Shown here: positions 46,986 to 59,065 of the stretch, one piece after another
Layout: each line of letters opens with the position of its first letter
How positions within the stretch are numbered: position 1 is the stretch's first letter
DNA from: Apostichopus japonicus
Lineage: Eukaryota > Echinodermata > Holothuroidea > Aspidochirotida > Stichopodidae
DNA length: 64,000 nt
Direction: 5' to 3'
Assembly (NCBI RefSeq): GCF_037975245.1
Contig: NC_092572.1
Location: 12,558,769-12,622,768, forward strand
Notes under the pieces: model-generated
Databases searched by the model: none
Told to the model about the DNA's origin: nothing
Seen by the model: the letters and a program-made list of their open reading frames with translations, nothing else
Translations under genes and position numbers: made by a program

Positions 46986-47295
46986 AGGCCCCTCGCCAGA
47001 ACGGACGTTACGAAAACGTTTGTGACCACGCCCCCGCCCTACCCTTAAGTTCGAATTTTTAACATAAGGTAGTGCTTAAATGGTGTCATGAATAGTCATA
47101 TCAATACAAACGTTACGGGAAATAGCATATCCCCAAGTACGAAAACCCCCCATTCATAAAAACCCTTCCAGAACGGACGTCACACAGAAAGTTGTGCGAC
47201 CCCCCCCCCACCCCATCCCTCTAAGATTCCAAATCGTAAGAGAGGGTAGAGCCTATATGGTGTTATGTAGAGTCATATGAATAAAATCATTAACT
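46986..47295. repeat. Degenerate direct repeat, unit about 175 bp
   Basis: Two copies share CCAGAACGGACGT.AC, a C-rich run, a TGGTGT.ATG.A.AGTCATAT block and AAT.AAA. They begin near 46993 and 47167. Confidence 0.55.
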
Positions 47296-49002
47296 AAACT
47301 TAAATTCCCGGACTCAAATTTGGCTTTACCCCCTCACACCATTTGGGCTGGCTACGCGTCTAGTATAGGTATCGCACCACAATTAGAGTAGTGCACGTCC
47401 CCCTGAGAGGTTAACAATTGTCGGAAAATAGCCCTAAAATGCCCTACTATATTGATTTTATTTGGGGGGCATTTTCTGAGTCATCACCATCTTTTTGATG
47501 CTTGGATGTTGAAGAGGATGAAATAAACTATTGATGTTTTAATAATCTGGAGGATTGAAGGTGATTTAAGTTATTTTAGTAAATCTTGGGTGAAACAAGA
47601 ATATTCCGCAGCGACAGCTGGCAGATGAGAAGGGGAGCACTATGATAACTTCGCGCTCTTCTACCTCAAAATCTAAACAACCATGGTGGCAAAAGTTGAA
47701 TGTTTCATAATAGCCCAACCCATCAGCTATCATATGGTAGGTAGGACATATCAGTTGAAAATTTCGGCCTTGGAAAGTGACGAGTTTAGTGTGTAAGTCA
47801 ATGGGAGCAATGAATTGTGGTGCGGTACCTATACTACTGTGTTCATAATTGTTTGGTTTGTTTGGGAGAAAAGGGTCTTTTTTCAAGATATTACGAATCT
47901 GTCACGACAAAACTTGAATTAATTAATGAACTAGTTCTATCATAGCATTATCAGATGCATTTGATAATGGGTTACTGTAAAGTATGCTTCAAACGAAACC
48001 AGTTGCTATATATAGTACATGGTCGATGATCCTAACGAACAACAGCTCCCCATATCTTTCAGCCTAACCATCGAAATAACTTCTTTCTTTTTTTCTCCGT
48101 TATAGGACAATCCTTTAAACTTTTCATCTCATAGAACGATCACCATGAGTCCAAAATTAATCTAAGACTTGTTCTGTTGAGATTTTTTTAAATGACAAGA
48201 AAACCCTGCCATCTCTTTTTTTTGCGATAGAAATAAAATATAGATAACTGTCAGAAGAAATTATCCAAATAGCTAAGGAACATCTTCTCTTCCATTTGAG
48301 AGAATTCACAGTTTTTTTGTTTTTTTTTGGGGGGGGGGAACAGCTGTAGACGGTTAAAAAACCACTTCTTTCAGTCTAGGTTATATTTCTATACCACATT
48401 TAAATTTTTGTTAAAATTTAAAAAGTTGATGTTCATCAGGTAAAGTAACTGGACATTGAAGTCTAATACACACACCATTAGGTCAGTTGCTCAGAGTACA
48501 ACACAAAACTCAATGGGAAACATATGAATGTTATGGTCTCAAATATTTATAATTGGATATAATATTTATCGAGGATCAATGTAGTTGAATGTCATATATG
48601 TGTCCTATGTCGTTGTTTATATCAAATATATTGAGTTATTAGAATATAAAACAAACCCAATGAATTAACGTCAACAATAAGGCCTGGATTGAGGAGCCTT
48701 AAAGGAGCATTCCAGAGGTTTAGTATATTCATAAATAATTTACACAAGGATATCTTTCCAAACGGGGCTAAATATTTTCTCGGTTGTTTGAGGGAATTGT
48801 TATACACAAAAATCTCTGTCAAATAAACAGAATATGTTGTTTGGTTTTGTTCTCTTTTTCTTGTCTACCCCAGCAAGGTGTCGACACGGTGTTCTCCCTT
48901 TACTCTATTATTAAATTCCCTCAGAAACCATGTCACAAAATAACATGGAAACGCCATCAAAAAGTGTTACGATCTTTCACTGCAATTTTGCTGCAATTCA
49001 TT
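47296..49002. other. Unannotated intergenic DNA
   Basis: A minus frame at 47566-47886 (106 codons) has no recognised domain or splice structure. A T/G homopolymer pair lies at 48312-48338. No supportable gene. Confidence 0.4.
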
Positions 49003-49256
49003 AATCGTGGGATCAATGACGATCAGAAAAAAAGTACCTTTTTTAAGAAAAGTCACTCAAGAATGATCCTGGGCACGAACACCAAACAACTTGATCCACT
49101 CTCAACCCCAGAACATTTACATCAAGACTATAATCGTGGGATCAATGACGATCAGAAAAGCTGCTTTTTTTAAAAGAATGATCCTGGGCACGAACACTGA
49201 ACTACTTACCTGATCCACTCTCGACCCCGTTACATCGAGACTGTGATTGTGTGATC
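49003..49256 (+). repeat. Dispersed repeat, two tandem units of about 129 bp
   Basis: Units begin with TAATCGTGGGATCAATGACG at 49003 and 49132. Each continues through GATCAGAAAA, AATGATCCTGGGCACGAACA and TGATCCACTCTC.ACCCC, towards ATCGAGACTGTGATTGTG. GACGATCAGAAAAA recurs again at 49336. Confidence 0.75.
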
Positions 49257-49301
49257 ATCCCGTCTCGGGCTTTTGGCTAAGATCATGCGTATTATCCGTT
49301 C
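49257..49301 (+). ncRNA. U2 snRNA-derived fragment (5' end)
   Basis: The segment reads ATCCCGTCTCGGGC then TTTTGGCTAAGATCA, then TGCGTATTATCCGTTC. It closely follows the conserved 5' end of U2 snRNA, with about 7 substitutions in 45 bases as I recall the sequence. The branch-site recognition GUAGUA is changed to GTATTA, and the match ends abruptly. It is therefore a fragment fused into the dispersed repeat, not a working U2 gene. Confidence 0.65.
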
Positions 49302-50007
49302 ACCTGTCTATAAGAGACACATGATTCACATCTGACGATCAGAAAAAGATGTTTATGACATTAGTTTGCGGAAAAATTAATTAGGGAGTAAAGTAGGAGG
49401 AAAATAAGCAAGTAGATAGATTAGCCAAGTTGACCTTGTCGACTCATTGAATGAAAATTAAACTCGTAATAAAACATCAACGTTTGGGTGACAGCCATCA
49501 ATTATGTGGGAATGGATGATCACTATGGACAGTAAAAGAAAAAGAAAACGGATATAATTCCAGGTAAAATAACATTTTAGCAAGGTCAATCCATAAAACA
49601 TAACGCTAAAAAATGACATTTTCGTGTTTTTTGTTGTTGTTGTTTTTTTGGCGAAATTAATATCCTTACAATATAGACAAAAGTGCCAAATTGTCAAACT
49701 CTTAAAATTTGTTAAAAACGTGTCCAAATTAAATTAACGTGAAAATTTTGACAACATATCGTAAACTTTTGACCAATCAATGATGGATTACCGAGAAAAC
49801 CAATTTGCAGTCCAAACTTTGGTTCTTTGTTTTATAATAATAACGGAAATTACGTCACATGTTCATCTTTCATAAGCATATACCATTATGGAAAATATTG
49901 GAGATAATAATAATAATCAGCAGTTATTTTTACAACGCTTAAGCGAATGTGGTAGAAACCCGCAAGGGCTTATGGATTACAATTTACAGCTTCCAATTCA
50001 ACATTTG
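49302..50007. other. Unannotated stretch
   Basis: It contains a TTTTTTGTTGTTGTTG tract near 49628 and an AATAATAATAAT tract near 49906 just before the SINE. No gene seen. Confidence 0.4.
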
Positions 50008-50193
50008 TAACTCAAATTTGAAATCTTTTCGATTTAGAAAGCCATTTCAGATGGGAAAACTGTAGATTGCTCTTGGATGAAAACCCACCTTATATATGAC
50101 CTGGCCGTGTATCGAACTCAGAATCTCCCGATAGCTAAGTCTTATTGCTTCAAATGCCACCGGCTTTATCCATTCGGCCACAGCACCAGCAGG
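50008..50193 (-). repeat. Serine/leucine-tRNA-like SINE, copy 2
   Basis: The reverse complement matches the element at 10868-11060 from head to body: GGTGCTGTGGCCGAATGGAT, GGCATTTGAAGCAAT, GAGTTCGATACACGGCC, then CATCCAAGAGCAATCTACAG and TCAAATTTGAGTTA. Shared head plus body at two distant places shows a mobile family. Confidence 0.8.
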
Positions 50194-50533
50194 GATATAT
50201 TCCATTATAGGCAACTTTTAGTTCTGAAACAAAAATGATGACATTTTAAACATAAAATTAATTAAGTAACAACAAACTTTACCCCTAAAAAATGAGGTGA
50301 TTATAGAAATATGATTACAGAAGATCAATTGAAAAATATTTGTTTGCATGAACTCCCATCTCCCCGTCGCCTCCACCCCCCCCCCCACCCAGCAATTTAA
50401 GTGTACATAACGAATCATCTCGCCATAAAGAATGTATCAATCTGTTCTAGTCTAATTCGGATGACCAGCTAATATTGTATTCATCAATAAAAACAAGATA
50501 AACAAGACCTCCACGCCAACTTAGAATTAGGTG
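50194..50533. other. Unannotated stretch
   Basis: It contains a C run at 50377-50390; no gene seen. Confidence 0.4.
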
Positions 50534-51100
50534 AAAATTTCCTCTTGCTGAAAAATAAAACAATATAAATAATATGACAAGACCTCGACACTATCATTTC
50601 ACCCCCCCCCCCCTCTCCTCTATATCCTACTATCCCTTTCCACTTCTTCCATACCAGTAGACGAAGGTTCAGGCAGGAGTGTGTGGAAATTGTGGACAAC
50701 CTCCCACCCTTCCCCCCCCCCCCCTCTCCCTCCCTTTTTTCAAACCTCATACAAGAACGAAATTCTGCGTGATGTTCGTAAGGACAGTGACTTTGGAGAG
50801 CCAGTTCGGGACTCTGAGACCATAAGGACCATAAGGTTATAACATACCTCCTGACACCTTCCTCCCCCACCCCCCACCCCCAGCCCACCTCCAGTCAGGC
50901 ATGCTTACTTATTTGAACGAATGGGGAAATTTCCTCTTGCTGCAAAATAAAACAATATAAATATTATGATTAGACCTCGATACCATCAACTCCCTCCCTC
51001 CACCCACTCCCCCACCCCACCCCACCCCCACACCCCACCCCCTTATATAGCCTTCTATCCCTTCCACTCCTTCTATACTAGCAGACGAGGGTTATTTTGG
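50534..51100. repeat. Direct duplication, copies about 395 bp apart
   Basis: The blocks at about 50534-50680 and 50928-51092 both run AATTTCCTCTTGCTG, AAAATAAAACAATATAAATA, AGACCTCGA.ACCATC, a long C-rich tract, TAT..CC.ACTATCCCTT-like sequence and AGCAGACGA.GGTT. The polypyrimidine tracts differ in length. Confidence 0.65.
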
Positions 51101-52667
51101 GAAGTTTTAAATGACATAAATTTCTAATTTAATTACTTTCTCGCGTTTTTTTTAATAATATTTCTTTATTTATGATTTGTATTTTTTTTTGCAAACTGAT
51201 CAAGTACGTTGGCCACGAAGCACAATTGTTAGATTATCACCTATAGCAACGACGTATTGAAATAAGTCAGAAATCAATTACAATTTCTTTCGGAGAAATA
51301 AGCACATGGTAATGTCATTTTAATAATATTTAGTTTCTGTCAACGGCTTCACAAATGATTGAATTATTTTTGCCTTCACTTTAAAAAGAAAATACTTATA
51401 GAAGCTTGTCAAGGATTAAGTATGACGAACCAATCAAGTTAATGAGCTGAAACTCGTAAAAAATGATGAACCTTATTTGAGTCAAGGTTTTAATCAATTA
51501 TTAATAAATTATGTTTTCTATAAAGTCTGTAAAAGTCATTTGATTGTAGAGTCGTTTACGCTATTATTATAAATAGGGCCTGTTACTTGATAACGCCATG
51601 AAAAATAAGAGAAGTGTTAATTGTTTATTAATAATTTGTAAAATTCCGAAATGTTAAATTTCCAAAAATTGTAATCTTGACTTGTTATGATAAACTTTTC
51701 CCTCTTTTTTATTCGTGTTTTTTTTTTTTTTTTTTTTTTTGCTGTCCTTATTTCCATGGTGATATGAAACATTCTGGTTACTGATATCAACCTACCAGTA
51801 TGCAATTAGTTAAAACCAGAACCCCAAATTAGCACTAATTTACACTAAATAGACAAAGAAATAACAAAGAAAGTAACAATTAAAATATTAAACAATGGCC
51901 ATCACGTGATGTCATTTAGACTGTAAATAGTCTTGATATCAAGGATAGTCAAAGATATTTCAGCCAAAACAAATTGTGCTTTAGTATTATTATTTATACA
52001 TACATGTACGTTTTCCAATTTATAACATGTAAATATTAATGATTGCAACTTTCTTTACATCCGCCTTTCATTTCAATTTTTTCACCCAGAACATAGTCAA
52101 TGAATAGTTAATAAATAATGCCTGTTAGTGATGTTTATGTGATCGGATGAGGGCAGGGGAGCTGGGAGCGGGAGAGGGGGGGGGCGGTGGATGGCACTGC
52201 AACAATTTTCGCATCAGTGACATGCACCAAAGGTGGCATTGAAACTACAGTTTCAACACCACTGAAAATTGGTCCTCACTCTTGCCCCCCCCCCTCCCCT
52301 CCTCCTCCCCTCTCCCGAAGATTAACGAGACTTAACCTCATGTAGGGGCGCAAAAGAACTGTGTAGAAACCTTTAACATTGTCATCATAAAAACTAACAT
52401 TTTATACATCACATTATCTACGTCACATTCATGAACACCAACAACAACGACAAATATAATAATTATGATAACGTTTGGTTTTTTTTCATTCAACAAAATG
52501 AAGCCTTATAACGTACTTCGTGCCTAGCGAAGTATACAACATTTGTAGACCGTAAGTCGAGGCAAAGATCGTTCAAGTCTTTCCCGTATGACACATAACA
52601 TGCATGAGTCATTAATAATGTGCGTAAATGATGCCCCGACAGATGGCTGATAATCACGCAGAAGGAC

Positions 52668-52699
<32 letters not shown>

Positions 52700-55600
52700 G
52701 CAAAAAATATGTGTTTTTTGTTATTGTAATGTCATCAAACATACCTAAACACTAGTATGTGTCATCACCATAGCAACCTGGGTATATACAATAAAAATTA
52801 CCACACAAATAAATGTACAATAATATAGCAACATCGTGGAATGAGCAAAGGATTTTGAGCAAAACAAAAACAAAAATTGTTTACGGTTTATGTATCAGGG
52901 AGATGGATTTTTATTTATTTTTTCTTCTTCACTCAAAGAAGAATTCAGCGGCTATAAAGACGTTGTAACAAATTCGTTCCAAATGTGGAACTTCCGGCCA
53001 GCAGATGTGACGTCATAGACGAGCGTTTAAAGATGTGTTATCGTTTTAGTGGAATGCAACAATTCTGTATGCCGGATTTTGCGTGACGTCACAGCTTTCC
53101 CTTTAATGAAGTTCGAGTGAAAGCCACTAGTAGTTAAAATATTATGGATAGTAATATATTTATAATTAATAATAAATATTTAAAATCTCAATTAAGTATT
53201 CTAACTTTCAAAGCCAGCATCGATAACATGCATATTCATAGACTTTGAATAATTAAAACCTTACTATCACAGTAAGTTGTAGACTTATTTGTAAGGATAG
53301 CAAGTGCATTTCCATAAACAAAAGAGCACACTTCCTACGCATATACCGTTCATAAACCAAACATTTTCTATGGATATTTTCAGCGAGAGTGTAGATAATT
53401 GGTTGTAAGTCTAGCCTATACTTTTTGAATATTAAAAATCGGGCTGACGTTGTTACTGACAACTGATACGGGTAATGTATAGCTTAAGTCAACGTTTTGT
53501 GAAGCGAGATGAAAAATGTTTTTCATATTTAGAACCTTTCATTTAAATTAAACTTGAGATAACCGGGTTTTGAAGTGTGAGTTAATTTCATTTAACTTCA
53601 ACTTTGATCATATTTAACCGTAAAAACCGTTGATTTTCTATAGTTTAGCATGGTACTGATGCACCCGAACAAAAATTAAGCGAACGTATTTTGAAACTCT
53701 TAGAAATAGTCTGAAATAGTAAACCAGCTATTTGGAATGAGAGCGTTCATATTATAACCCCACCCTCCCCCGCCCAATTGCGATGGATAGCTATCAACCC
53801 CCCACCCCGACCCTGCACCCCATCGTGATGGACAGGGTGTATACTTAGCGTTTAAGGTCATCAGTAGCCTACTTGCCCCCAAATATGACAAAAAAGTCAA
53901 ACAATGGCCAGCCGTGCTCAGATTTTGTAACAGCTAGTTTTACTACCACGCACTCTAAAAATAGTTATCCATACTGATATACTGACTTGTCCAATTTTAA
54001 TAATCCTCAATGAATTGGAATTATTTTGAGAATCGTAGCAGCTGGGAAGGTCATTTTGAAAGTACTTCTGTCAATTTTTATTACGGTCAATGTACCGATG
54101 ACCTTTAAGAGTTAAATCATGACGTCAGACCACCGTTAAATTTAACGCGGATTTTGAATCTTCTAAATGAAATCTTTTATTTTAGTTATTCTTAAATCTA
54201 AAGTATTATAACCAAACCTTGCAATGTATGAAAATTACCCCTTACTTCTAAGAGATTAGTTTTGTATTAAAATCTTGGTTTTTCTTTCTAATTATACTTA
54301 TTGTAAGACATTTTATCGATAATTATCGATCAGTTTTCGATTACGTTTGAACTGCCTGATTAGACAGAAGTTCATAGCTGGTTTTTTAAACTTTCTTTCA
54401 ATTATTGCTGACGTTTTAATGTATAATTGCTATGCATTTGTTGTGATTTTCTCCCCTCTTACTCTTGCATTGCTACACTTAATGAATAATTTCTGTACTC
54501 AAGCATAGCCTACACACATCTGGTTATTATTTTTTCTTCATTACCGTTCTGTTACTCATTACCAAATTTCATCTGCATGGAGACGAATTTTACAGACCTG
54601 TCACTAATTACCCAAAAAAAATCTAAATATTTCATCTTCCTTAATTTACAATGTCATAGTTGTCACACAGTTGAATAAATTTAATCAACACAAAAACAGA
54701 TTCATTTCAACAACGCTGATTAATCAGAACTCTAAAAATCTATAAATTTGACCAAAATTAGACAGAATCCATCACTTCTTGATGAGACGCTGATTGAAGA
54801 TATTTTGACAAACTTTTATCTCAACCCTTCACGAAAATCGGACTCGATAACTTAGGTAAGATACACATTTTTTATCCCACCTAAATTCTCTTTCATTTCA
54901 TTTCTAGATTTTGCTTATTTCGTGTTATTCTAGCATCATATTTAGTCTAAATGTAACATTTTCTGATCCTTTTTACATCAGCTAGAATGATATACGAAAA
55001 GGACTTGGAATCTCTCAAATGGTTTCATACTTAAACATTATCGGCAGAGACGTGGTCATTTTGTGATCTTAACAAAACGAAAGCAGTGTTTTGATTACAG
55101 ACGCGGCTACAACAGCAACACTAGTTTATTGAGGGATCATTATTGGTGATTAAGAACAATTGTTCCGTTGTCGTGAAGTTTATCCAAAAAACATTATTTT
55201 CATGATACAGCCCGAAATAAATGAAAGTTGTTTTCTAGACATCAGATCTTATTGGGAATTGAACAGAAAGGTACCGCACCACTTAAGACTTTTCGTACAA
55301 GTGAAAAACTTCCTGCTTTTTTAATAAGATTTGTTTGGAGTTTACACATTCTTTGTTTAAAAATAAACTCGACTATCAAAATTTGAAATATACAGTAAAA
55401 ACAAAAACTTTTTATATTTTCTGCCTTTTTGATCTGTGAACAAGAGTACTAACATTGTTGCGAAACAAAATTTGCTGAAAAAATATGCATAATTTAACAA
55501 CATTGCTGAATACACTCTCGATCAAAGATTTTAATAAGAAAATGAGCTTTCAGTTCATCATTTACAATTTTAATCCGCCAGGTGTTGTCTTGGTTTGCTT

Positions 55601-55940
55601 GACTAATGATTCGAACTAATTAAAAGTTAAAAAATAGTGATTTCTCCAAGTCGTTGGATGACAAGCGTTTTAAATTATATCCTTATATATGGATATGAAT
55701 GAGAATTGAAATCATCGAGTGAAATGAAGCATGGCCGGTGAGTGACTCATTAGAAAATTACTTTTGTTTAGACGGGTATAAATGTCATCATTAAACAATA
55801 ACTCCAACGATAATTGATTAGATCGAAGTGTAGCATGAATGAAAAGAGGAGATTAAAGAATTAAAGGAGATTAAACCTTAGGCATAATTTTAGTTTGATA
55901 TAGGCTATTATGGTCCAAGAGAGAAGAAAAGAATATATGT

Positions 55941-56010
<70 letters not shown>

Positions 56011-56700
56011 GACATGTTTAAAGTATTATATAAATATGCAATCTAAAGATTCAATCGGAAGTCGATGAGGTGTGTCTTTATTACGTATAATTATTCTCAA
56101 CGCATTAACAAATTTTAAGGAAAAGTTATATTGCTATTCATCTTGTTGGTGTTTCAAAATTTCTATCCGTGTCATCTTACTTAATATCGGATAAATTCTT
56201 AATTCGTTGCTTCATGTTAATTATAACTGTGTGAACTTCATACACCGTTTATATATAGAAAAAAAAAACATGTGTGATACGAAGATTAAGTTAACTGGAA
56301 TGAAAAGTGTATGAGCGCCCTCTATTACGTCCCCGTGTTGCTTTCAGAGTGGATATTTCGAAGAAGATTTTTCGAGCAGCTATCTGTGTTGTTTATTCGG
56401 CAATGTCCCTAAGGTGACGGAAGATTTCTCAAAACAGGATTGTAATTGATCAAACTAAACCATCCCGCATAGATATTTTTCTAAAATGAAGGTTAATAAC
56501 TAAATAATAAATAAATGGGAAATAAATTCTCAAATTTCTCTGCCTAAACCTGTTCTCATATCAGTATTGATCACATTGTAAAAAGCAAATTGAAAAATCA
56601 AACTTTACGACTTTATGACCGGGTCGGTGAAATTGCGTCTAATAATTGAGAATATTTTCTGAACAGTTCAAATAACTTTGATTTTAACATCTGATTTTTA
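51101..56700. other. Long gene-poor AT-rich region
   Basis: I found no supportable gene in about 5.6 kb. Simple sequences present are a T run at 51718-51740, complementary polypurine and polypyrimidine tracts at 52147-52185 and 52284-52316, and TA arrays at 52674-52700 and 55943-56007. It may hold regulatory DNA or distal introns, but nothing in the bases proves it. Confidence 0.45.
55943..56007. repeat. TA microsatellite
   Basis: About 65 bp of uninterrupted (TA)n. Confidence 0.95.
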
Positions 56701-56819
56701 CCGTCCGTGGTTGCCGTGGTTACAATGGAACAAAACTTTGTCAACGGTTTTTGTTTATATGTGAAATTATGACTTTTTTATGATAAAATGTTATGATTTC
56801 TCCTGTATTTTTTAGAATC

Positions 56820-59065
56820 ATGCATTCGAAAACACTGTACCTTCTCCTTGCGTTTGCCGTCACCATTGCTGCCGTGACAGCCTATTGGGATGATGATGAT
56901 GAAGATGACGAGTTATTCGACCTGGAAGATTTTATGGAGAAGAGAGGCAGAAAGAGTGGAAGGAAAGGAAAGGGGAAAGGGAAAAAACCAAAATGGCAAC
57001 GTAAGTCTGTTCCCATAACCCCTTCCCTCCCTCCCTCTCCTCATCTTCTTCATTTTACCACCCCACCCCCCCCCCCCATGCATACCACCTCCATATATTC
57101 CCGGCTTCACTTATCGAAGAAATACTGCGGATAAAACATCTTTAGATACTGTATTTTGTAGAAATAACAATGCATTAGAAAGAAATTACGGGTAGACAAT
57201 ATGTAGAGAGCGCGCGCGAGGAAGTAATTTTCCCCTCTATTCACAAATGTTGTGAGCAAAATAATTATGTTTACTGCCAACAAAGAATATATGCAGAAGA
57301 GATTGCCTGGGCCTCATCGGTGGCGCTTCCTGAATCCGCCTCAGCTAAAAGCTGAGTATTTCAGTATCTGCATGGTTGTCATGGTTATGATCCAATTTGT
57401 GTTTTAATGCGCGCTTTATACGAAAAGCGATGAATGAAAACAACAACAACAAAGAACGATGAGGACTAAAATCGTATAATGTAAGAATTCGCATTTTTGT
57501 TTGTACTTAAAATGACTCCCTCAATTATGTATGTATATATGTATGTATTTTAGATCCTCCTGCAAGCGGGAACTCGCGAAGAAGCCATCATTGGCTTATC
57601 AAAGCCGCAAGCTGACCGAAGTCAGTCTCTTACATTCATATTTATCGTCCATGATTATGAATTGTCAATTGTCAACAACTCTGTAACTGGATGACAAACA
57701 TTAATCTTGGAGTGACTCGATCCGGGGACCTTATGATACGGCGTTAACCACTGAGCTAACACTCCTTAAATTATAAATAATAATAAATTATAAATAATTT
57801 GATATAATTAGAAATATAACAATAAATAAATTATAAATACTCTTCACATTTTCATTTCAGCTTGCCCCAACAATGATCGTTGCCGATGTATCCTGAGGAA
57901 AGACGGTTCGGTTAAGACACAGGGACCTTGTTCTCAAAGTAAGGAATCATTAATATTACGTAATATTACGTTTGTTAAAGGGATATTCTCTGGACAAACA
58001 CTACAAACTGCAATACAAAACAAAAGAGAAATCCATATCACGCTGGTACTTGAAATCTCCCTCGCCATTCCAACCACCACCACCCCCCCCCCCTCCGCCA
58101 TGTCTCAATATATTGTATCTAACTCTTTACAATGTATCCTCTTGACTCTTCTCTTCGTTAAACCTTCCCTTACTCCAGGAAGTTACAGTATGTGGTCTGT
58201 TAGGTCATTAGGGGAAAAGATGGACTCCGAGACGTTGTTATAATGGAATGTTTCACTTAAGCCAAATTGTCATTTGAGAGAAGAGATCAAATATAGAGGG
58301 TCCAGGCTGCAATTTGGGTCCCGATCTTCTTCAAAGTGGAAACTAGGCTAAAATTCATAGGCGAACTAAAGATCCCGTATAGGATCAAGGCGATAGGGCC
58401 TCTAAACTTATACATTTACTTTATAAAGATCTTGTGCAGTGTATAAACTATTTTTAACGTTTCTTTGAAAAAGAAGAGGAGTCCTGGGGGAAGGGGTGGG
58501 TCGGTTACACATGCAGCGAGGGTTTTAACATGTAACTTCATTTCAAGGGTCGAGTCGAGACACTTACAATAATTGTCCTTGACTCGAGTTACTATATTAT
58601 TAATTGGAAGTACATCATAAGCTTGTTCAAGTCGTTTCACTCTTTCCATTTAGTGAACCGTCATGGCTCGTAACAACAATTTTAGATGCTGCTTATGCAT
58701 AATACATGTGGGAGGGGTGGGAACAGGTGGGAGGGGTGGGAGGGGTGGGATGACTGAAGTAACGATATCATTATTTTGTAAACTGTTTTTGCTTCCCCAA
58801 TAAACCCATATGATATATAAATCGAGTTTTGTGAGGGTCAGAGGAGGGGACGGGAGATGGTGAGTATAGGTGTGGGGTTGGGTCAAGGAGTTGTTCCATA
58901 ACAACTCCCTGCTTAGGTGTTGGTTTATCAGGAGTCGCCTCCATTTTACGATAGGAATAGTGACAGACGTAAGATGTGTCTCCTGAGATTTTGTTACGAT
59001 TCTTTTAACGCCCTATATCTATCTATCTCTCTCTTTCAGTAAACCCAATGGAAATTGGAATCTAA
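56820..59065 (+). CDS. Small secreted four-cysteine peptide precursor, three exons
   Basis: Exons are 56820-57000, 57861-57938 and 59040-59065 (TAA), joined GT-AG in phase 1 each time, giving 94 residues. Residues 1-21 form a signal peptide (MHSKTLYLLLAFAVTIAAVTA). An acidic stretch (YWDDDDEDDELFDLEDF) follows, then MEKR, a dibasic site that could be cleaved. A basic Gly-Lys region (GRKSGRKGKGKGKKPKW) comes next. Exon 2 adds a cysteine module, CPNNDRCRC...GPC, and exon 3 ends NPMEIGI. The sequence before the ATG (TGTATTTTTTAG|AATC) looks like a splice acceptor, so an upstream in-frame ATG at 56793 is probably intronic. AATAAA signals follow at 59066 and near 59610. The acidic pro-region followed by a basic peptide resembles hormone or antimicrobial precursors, but I recognise no family. 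Confidence 0.7.
57665..57770 (-). repeat. tRNA-derived SINE-like element in intron 2
   Basis: On the minus strand GGAGTGTTAGCTCAGTGGTT (A box) is followed by CGGATCGAGTCACTCC (B box closing the acceptor stem). The fold is shortened between the arms, so it is not a working tRNA. A TAAATAATAATAAATTATAA tract lies on its right side. Confidence 0.5.
58709..58749 (+). other. G-quadruplex-forming tract
   Basis: GGGAGGGGTGGG, a short AACAGGT, then GGGAGGGGTGGGAGGGGTGGG: at least seven G3+ runs with one- to seven-base loops on the plus strand, inside the last intron of the secreted peptide gene. Confidence 0.65.
58887..58908. repeat. Perfect hairpin GGAGTTGTT..AACAACTCC
   Basis: Nine-base arms with loop CCAT. 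The right arm context ATAACAACTCCCTG also occurs in the large hairpin at 44309-44345, suggesting a shared element end. Confidence 0.6.

Noticed and set aside
47566-47886. 106-codon minus frame
   Set aside because: No domain, leader or splice context; next to degenerate repeats.
49257-49301. Working U2 snRNA gene
   Set aside because: Only the first 45 or so bases match and the branch-site recognition sequence is altered.
56793-56819. Upstream in-frame ATG of the secreted peptide gene
   Set aside because: It lies before a TTTTTTAG acceptor-like sequence, and the extension would disrupt the signal peptide.
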